64,000 bases of DNA from Streptomyces paradoxus (lineage in GTDB: Bacteria > Actinomycetota > Actinomycetes > Streptomycetales > Streptomycetaceae). A program made the translations under genes and the position numbers. How positions within the stretch are numbered: the stretch's first letter is position 1; each line of letters starts with the position of its first letter. The notes under the pieces are model-generated. The model had not been told where the DNA came from and ran no database searches. It worked only from the letters and a program-made list of their open reading frames with translations. This document shows positions 59,907-64,000 of this stretch, piece after piece. The DNA lies in contig NZ_JACHGV010000014.1 in NCBI RefSeq assembly GCF_014202475.1, forward strand, positions 62,001 through 126,000, given 5' to 3'.

Positions 59907-60844
59907 AGCAGCTCCTTGTAGGTGTCGTAGTCCGCGTCGGGTTCGCCGGTGGGCCGGTAGTGGTCCGGGTAGCGGGCGTCCTCGGTCCAGACGGGTTCGA
60001 CGCGCAGGCCCATGCGGACCTCGTCGTAGGGGATGCCGCCGATCCGTCCGTGCAGGGCCAGGCCGGCGCCGTCGAGGGCGATGTGGGCGTAGACGTACGG
60101 CACCTCGATGTCGAGGTTCTTCGCCTTGATGTTGACGATGCAGAACGTGGTCACGGTGCCGCGCGGTCCCACCTCGACCTGCTCGGACGTGGCGACCCCG
60201 CAGGTGGGGCACGCGCCCCTCGGCGGGACGTACACCTTGCGGCAGGACGGGCAGCGCTCGCCCATGGTGCGCCGGCCGGAGAGGGCGTTGATGTAGGCGG
60301 TCTGGGCGCGGCCGGGCGAGTAGGTGTAGTCGAGGCGGGCGGCGGCGACGATGCCGGTGACGGGATCCTCGAACTCGCCCGTGTGTCCCGTCGGTTCGGC
60401 CCGGTGGCCGTCGTAGGGCTCGAAGCAGGCGATGTCGGTGATGGCGCCGGTGCGTTCGCCCGCCCAGCGGATGCGGACCCGCATGCCGGTGTGCACGGCG
60501 GCGGGGCCGGGGGCGTCGAGGGCATGCAGGAGGGCGGTGTCGGCGCCGTCGAGGCGGACCAGGACCCAGGCGAAGGGCGTGGTGAGGGGCTGGCCGCGGC
60601 GGGGGGCGGGGTTCCAGGCCCAGGTGGTGACGGTGCCGGTGGGGGCGACCTCGACCAGGTCGCCGAGTTCCTCGGCGGTGACGGGGTCGTACTCGACGGG
60701 CGGGACGAGGACGCGGCCGTCGCGCGTCCTCACTCCGAGGATCACCCGTTCCCGCAGACCGGTCAGGAAGGCACTCTGGACAGGGCCGAGGGAGCGAGTG
60801 AAGGGAAATTCGACGACGAGCGGCGCCTTGAGAACTACGGACAT
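59903..60844 (-). CDS. OB-fold/DUF35 protein with zinc ribbon
   Basis: A 313-aa protein with two OB-fold halves. The N-terminal half (RDGRVLVPPVEYDPVTAEEL, VTTWAWNPAPRRGQPLTTPF) has no zinc ligands. The C-terminal half has a zinc ribbon, ERCPSCRKVYVPPRGACPTC, followed by an acyl-CoA-binding OB fold (GTVTTFCIVNIKAKNLDIEV). DUF35 proteins act as obligate partners of Ltp-type thiolases or as ChsH2 extensions. First gene of the overlapping three-gene operon. Confidence 0.87.
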   Translation of the reverse strand: MSVVLKAPLVVEFPFTRSLGPVQSAFLTGLRERVILGVRTRDGRVLVPPVEYDPVTAEELGDLVEVAPTGTVTTWAWNPAPRRGQPLTTPFAWVLVRLDGADTALLHALDAPGPAAVHTGMRVRIRWAGERTGAITDIACFEPYDGHRAEPTGHTGEFEDPVTGIVAAARLDYTYSPGRAQTAYINALSGRRTMGERCPSCRKVYVPPRGACPTCGVATSEQVEVGPRGTVTTFCIVNIKAKNLDIEVPYVYAHIALDGAGLALHGRIGGIPYDEVRMGLRVEPVWTEDARYPDHYRPTGEPDADYDTYKELL

Positions 60845-60880
60845 CGAGGGCCTGCCTCCTTCGTGATCGGCGTGCACGGG

Positions 60881-60934
60881 GCGCCCCCTCAGGGGCGCGG
60901 GGAACTGCGCGCTCGGCCACAGACGACCCGCAGC
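60881..60934. repeat. Streptomyces intergenic repeat (GGGGCGCGGGGAACTGCGCG type)
   Basis: GCGCCCC and GGGGCGC form a hairpin (60881-60898), followed by GGGGAACTGCGCGCTCGGCC and a CCCGCAG end. This composite looks like a short repeat that recurs in many Streptomyces intergenic regions, recalled rather than searched. It sits in the 117-bp gap between the enoyl-CoA hydratase gene and the DUF35 operon. Confidence 0.5.
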
Positions 60935-60961
60935 TCGGAACCGGCCATCTCCGGCACAGCG

Positions 60962-61762
60962 CTACGCGCGCTTGAAGACGGGTGGTCGCTTCTCCGCGAA
61001 GGCTCGGGCGCCCTCCTTGGCGTCGGCGGTGCCGAAGACCGGCCAGCCGCGGGTCAGTTCGGCGGCGAGGCCGTCCTGTTCGGTCATTTCGGCGGTCTCG
61101 TAGACCGAGGCCTTGACGGCTTCCACGGCCAGTGGGCCACAGGCGTTGATCTGCTCGGCGATCTCCAGCGCCTTGTCGAGTGCCGTGCCGTCGGGGACGA
61201 CGCGACCGACCAGGCCGGCGGCGGCGGCCTCGCGGGCGCTGTAGGAGCGGCCGGTGAGGAGCATCTCCAGGGCGTGGGTGCGCGGGATCTGGCGTTGCAG
61301 GCGGACCGTGGAGCCGCCGATCGGGAACAGGCCTCGCCGCACTTCGAACAGGCCGAAGGTGGCGGACTCGGCGGCGACCCGGATGTCGGTGCCCTGGAGC
61401 ATCTCGGTGCCGCCCGCCACGCACGGCCCCTCGACGGCGGCGATCACCGGCTTGCGCGGGCGGTGGTGGCGCAGCATGGCCTTCCAGTGCAGGTCGGGGT
61501 CGGCCTTGAGCCGGTCGCGGTACTCCTGACCGGCCATGCCGTTCCCGGCGAGGGCCTTGAGGTCCATGCCGGAGCAGAACGAGCCGCCCGCGCCGGTGAA
61601 GACGATCGAGCGGACCGAGTCGTCGGCGTCGGCCTCCAGCCATCCGTCGTGGAGGCCGACGAGCATCGGCAGTGAGAGCGCGTTCCTGGCTTCCGGCCTG
61701 TTGAGCGTGAGCACCAGTGTGGCGCCTTCGCGCTGCACGGTGAGGTGTTCCGTCCCGCCCAT
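60962..61762 (-). CDS. Enoyl-CoA hydratase/isomerase (crotonase family)
   Basis: A 266-aa crotonase. Motifs: LTLNRPEARNALSLPMLVGL, the oxyanion-hole segments GAGGSFCSGMDLKAL and AVEGPCVAGGTEMLQGTDIR, and FGLFEVRRGLFPIGGSTVRL where a catalytic Glu would lie. The C-terminus ends KRPPVFKRA as in the EchA19-like group. ATG 61762 follows GAGAGGGGAG. It would hydrate unsaturated acyl-CoA within the catabolic cluster. It is divergent from the acyl-CoA synthetase gene, with an operator-like palindrome between. Confidence 0.9.
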   Translation of the reverse strand: MGGTEHLTVQREGATLVLTLNRPEARNALSLPMLVGLHDGWLEADADDSVRSIVFTGAGGSFCSGMDLKALAGNGMAGQEYRDRLKADPDLHWKAMLRHHRPRKPVIAAVEGPCVAGGTEMLQGTDIRVAAESATFGLFEVRRGLFPIGGSTVRLQRQIPRTHALEMLLTGRSYSAREAAAAGLVGRVVPDGTALDKALEIAEQINACGPLAVEAVKASVYETAEMTEQDGLAAELTRGWPVFGTADAKEGARAFAEKRPPVFKRA

Positions 61763-61825
61763 GGCGAACTCCCCTCTCTGGAACGAGAACAGGTTGCAGT
61801 AGGGCGGGAAGCACTTCAAGGGTTT

Positions 61826-61842
61826 TCTGACAGTCAGTCAGA
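61826..61842. promoter_or_regulatory. Operator-like palindrome between hydratase and acyl-CoA synthetase genes
   Basis: TCTGACAGTCAGTCAGA: inverted repeat TCTGAC/GTCAGA around 5 bp, with internal GTCAG repeats, centred in the 174-bp divergent region. Size and sequence (TGAC/GTCA) suit a TetR-family repressor of acyl-CoA catabolism. It does not match the recalled KstR or KstR2 boxes. No regulator gene is next to it. Confidence 0.5.
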
Positions 61843-61936
61843 TTCTTTCGCGTGGACCCTTCACAGTTGGACCGCCCTTTGCTCTGATGACCGGCGAACC
61901 GTCCGATGCCAGGCACGCCCGGGGTCAGGAGGAGCG

Positions 61937-63556
61937 GTGGAGTACAACCTTGCCGACCTGTTCGAGTCGGTCGTCGACGTCGTCCCCGGCCGTGAGGCGC
62001 TGGTGTACGCCGACCACCCCGGCACGGGCGCGGAGCGCCGGCTGACGTACGCGGAACTGGACGCGGCGGCCGATCGCGTCGGCCACCACCTGCTCGACAG
62101 CGGGATACGCCCCGGTGAGCACCTCGGGCTCCACCTCTACAACGGCGTGGAGTACCTGCAGACGGTGCTGGGCTGCCTGAAAGCGCGGATCGTACCGGTC
62201 AACGTCAACTACCGATATGTGGCAGAGGAGCTGGTGTACCTCTACCGGGACGCGGACCTGGCGGCGCTGGTCTTCGACGCCGAGTTCACGGACCGGGTGG
62301 CGGCGGCGCGTCCCCGGGCCGGGAAGCTGCGGCATCTGATCCGGGTGGGCACTCCGCCGCCCGGAGCCGCGGAGGTGCCTTGCGTGGAGTTCGCGCAGGC
62401 GGAGGCGGCCGGGTCGCCCGAGCGCGGTTTCCCGGCCCGCTCGGGCGACGACCAGTTCATCATCTACACCGGCGGGACGACCGGCATGCCCAAGGGCGTG
62501 ATGTGGCGGCAGGAGGATCTGTTCTTCGCGGGCCTCGGCGGGGGCGCCCCGACCGGGGAGCCGGTGAAGAAGCCGGAGGAGCTCGCCGAGCGGGTCGCGG
62601 CCGGAGGCGCGGGGATCACGTTCTTCCCGACGGCCCCGCTGATGCACGGCACCTCCACCCTCACCGCGTTCATCGGCTTCAACTTCGGGCAGCGGGTCGT
62701 GATCCACCGCAAGTTCGTGCCCGAGGAGGTGCTGCGGACCGTGGAGAAGGAGAGGGTCAGCAGCATCTCGCTGGTGGGGGACGCGATGCTGCGGCCGCTC
62801 ATCGACGCGCTGAGCGGTCCGCTGCGGCACATCGACCGCTCGTCGCTGTTCAGTGTGTCGTCGTCCGGCGCCATCATGTCGGACACGGTGCGCCGGCAGT
62901 TCCAGGAGCTGGTGCCGAACGCCATGCTGCTGAACAACTTCGGCTCGTCGGAGTCCGGCTTCAACGGGACGGCGACCGAGGACTCCGGCCCGGAGCGGGG
63001 CTTCCGGGTGCGGGTCAACGCCCGTACCCAGGTGGTCGACCCGGCCACGTACGCGCCGGTGCCGGCCGGTGAGGTGGGCCGGATCGCCCAGTGCGGACAC
63101 GTGCCGCTCGGCTACTACAACGACCCGGCCAAGACCGCCGCGACCTTCTTCGAGAGGGACGGTGAGCGGTGGGTGCTGCTCGGCGACATGGCCACCGTCG
63201 ACGAGGAGGGCGTGGTCACCGTCCTGGGCCGGGGCTCGCAGTGCATCAACACCGGCGGCGAGAAGGTGTACCCGGAGGAGGTCGAGCAGGCCCTCAAGTC
63301 CCATCCGGACGTCTACGACGCGCTCGTGGCCGGGGTGCCGGACCCCCGGTGGGGCCACCATGTGGCGGCGGTGGTGCAACTGCGCGAGGGAGCGGCGAGG
63401 CTGTCGCTGGAGGACATCCGCACGCACTGCCGTGACCGGCTCGCCGGTTACAAGCTCCCGCGCCGGCTGGTGATCACCGCGTCGATCCAGCGGTCGCCGA
63501 GCGGCAAGGCGGACTATCGGTGGGCCCGGGAGGTGGCGGTGGCTGCGGACGGGTGA
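61937..63556 (+). CDS. Acyl-CoA synthetase (FadD-type)
   Basis: A 539-aa ANL-superfamily ligase that activates a fatty or steroid-derived acid to its CoA thioester. P-loop FIIYTGGTTGMPKGVMWRQ, A5-like motif LLNNFGSSESGF, A7/A8 region LLGDMATVDEEGVVTVLGRG and catalytic Lys region SPSGKADYRWA. It closely resembles mycobacterial FadD17/FadD19-like steroid acyl-CoA ligases by eye. GTG 61937 follows AGGAGG. It initiates the pathway continued by the divergent hydratase and thiolase genes. Confidence 0.92.
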   Translation: MEYNLADLFESVVDVVPGREALVYADHPGTGAERRLTYAELDAAADRVGHHLLDSGIRPGEHLGLHLYNGVEYLQTVLGCLKARIVPVNVNYRYVAEELVYLYRDADLAALVFDAEFTDRVAAARPRAGKLRHLIRVGTPPPGAAEVPCVEFAQAEAAGSPERGFPARSGDDQFIIYTGGTTGMPKGVMWRQEDLFFAGLGGGAPTGEPVKKPEELAERVAAGGAGITFFPTAPLMHGTSTLTAFIGFNFGQRVVIHRKFVPEEVLRTVEKERVSSISLVGDAMLRPLIDALSGPLRHIDRSSLFSVSSSGAIMSDTVRRQFQELVPNAMLLNNFGSSESGFNGTATEDSGPERGFRVRVNARTQVVDPATYAPVPAGEVGRIAQCGHVPLGYYNDPAKTAATFFERDGERWVLLGDMATVDEEGVVTVLGRGSQCINTGGEKVYPEEVEQALKSHPDVYDALVAGVPDPRWGHHVAAVVQLREGAARLSLEDIRTHCRDRLAGYKLPRRLVITASIQRSPSGKADYRWAREVAVAADG

Positions 63557-63669
63557 TTCTCCGGCCGGAACATTGAACCCCGGGTGACGTGCGGACGTAC
63601 TGGTGGTGGCAGGCTCGGACTCCGGGCTCTGTCAGCCATGCCAGCAAGACCGCACGGAAGGACCACCGG

Positions 63670-64000
63670 GTGTCGCCTTTCACTCGCTCCCGTCAGCTCC
63701 CGGACACGACCGAGGGCGGGGCGGAACCGGATGACGACACGGCGGAGAAGGAACCGGCAGCGGAACGGACCGAGGCGGAGAAGCCGGGGACGGAACCCGG
63801 CACGACTCCGGAGGCGGAGCCGGACACCGCACCGAAGGCCGAACCGGACACCGCACCGGGAGCGGAGCCGGACACGACTCCGGAGGCGGAGCCGGACACC
63901 GCACCGAAGGCCGAACCGGACACCGCTCCGGGGGCGGAGCCGGACACGACTCCGGAGGCGGAGCCGGACACGGCTGTGGAGGCGGAGCCGGACACCGCTC
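63670..64000 (+). CDS. Acidic Glu-Pro-Asp repeat protein, 3'-partial
   Basis: The frame starts at GTG 63670 after GGAAGGA with 9-nt spacing and stays open to the window end. The first 45 residues are charged (SPFTRSRQLPDTTEGGAEPD). They are followed by tandem 8-residue units with consensus (E/K/G)AEPDTAP. No TM or domain is visible in the 110 codons present. Such acidic tails usually precede a membrane or catalytic domain, here beyond the edge. The opposite-strand Ser/Gly/Ala frame has no ribosome site and is rejected. Confidence 0.6.
   Translation, partial: MSPFTRSRQLPDTTEGGAEPDDDTAEKEPAAERTEAEKPGTEPGTTPEAEPDTAPKAEPDTAPGAEPDTTPEAEPDTAPKAEPDTAPGAEPDTTPEAEPDTAVEAEPDTA
63811..64000 (+). repeat. 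24-bp tandem repeat (8-aa EAEPDTAP units), runs off the edge
   Basis: Eight consecutive 24-bp units are visible, organised in a higher-order 72-bp period with first residues E, K, G repeated. Synonymous differences are few, implying recent expansion. Confidence 0.85.

Noticed and set aside
63693..63995. Minus-strand Ser/Gly/Ala repeat frame at the right edge
   Set aside because: No ribosome site. The plus-strand frame has a well-placed GGAAGGA before GTG and a non-repetitive N-terminus.

Overview
This is high-GC actinobacterial DNA, almost certainly from a Streptomyces chromosome. The evidence is the strong G/C bias at third codon positions, abundant GTG and some TTG starts, rare in-frame TTA codons, and streptomycete-typical families: a long chaplin, a clpP3-clpP4/popR/sigma-B-type locus, a streptophobe-type membrane protein, a SPW-repeat protein, DUF397, an NsdA/NsdB-type regulator and DasR-like boxes before a GH19 chitinase. 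From memory, the combination sigL-popR-clpP3P4, chiF, chpB and nsdB matches the S. coelicolor SCO7250-SCO7281 neighbourhood. That synteny was not checked here. No tRNA, rRNA, CRISPR array, IS element or prophage was seen.

Layout. 1-5.2 kb: 3' part of a Tat-exported cholesterol oxidase, a TetR/MFS efflux pair and the melC1-melC2 tyrosinase operon. 5.2-10.6 kb: RNase HI, two VOC proteins, an SGNH lipoprotein, an APH-type kinase and an epoxide hydrolase. 10.6-14 kb: proteolysis and stress locus, clpP3-clpP4 with tandem PopR boxes, popR, a SigB-family sigma factor and an RsbW-like anti-sigma factor. 14.2-15.4 kb: PRC-barrel operon with a 46-aa membrane microprotein. 15.4-23.2 kb: signalling module with a DUF6777 protein, a streptophobe protein, and an operon of FHA-FHA-ABC exporter, PTRVV-repeat protein and Ser/Thr kinase. 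23.5-36.5 kb: mostly single metabolic, regulatory and secreted genes (aldo/keto reductases, LysR, adenosine deaminase, PI-PLC-like protein, chitinase, MarR, AmiC-like protein, acyl-CoA dehydrogenase), with two decayed genes, a carotenoid-oxygenase remnant and a broken serine hydrolase. 36.6-38.7 kb: ssuE-ssuD sulfonate operon behind a cysteine-containing leader peptide. 38.8-42.1 kb: small protein, SPW protein, epimerase, GNAT and deaminase. 42.2-47.3 kb: a 1434-aa membrane GGDEF-EAL protein fused to an alpha-oxoamine synthase domain, followed by a methyltransferase. 47.3-57.6 kb: long chaplin, secreted peptidase, baeRF-like protein, SpoIIE phosphatase, NsdB-like regulator, APH-type kinase, universal stress protein and DUF397. 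57.7-63.6 kb: acyl-CoA/steroid-type catabolic cluster (two thiolase-like proteins, a DUF35 OB-fold protein, enoyl-CoA hydratase, acyl-CoA synthetase). 63.7-64 kb: start of an acidic Glu-Pro-Asp repeat protein cut by the window edge.

The most interesting systems are the c-di-GMP/alpha-oxoamine synthase fusion with its methyltransferase, and the kinase/multi-Thr repeat/FHA exporter operon. The latter looks like a phospho-threonine relay built from writer, substrate array and reader-transporter. Several features tie the region to development: candidate BldN and SigB promoters, TTA codons in four genes, DasR-like boxes, a chaplin and NsdB.
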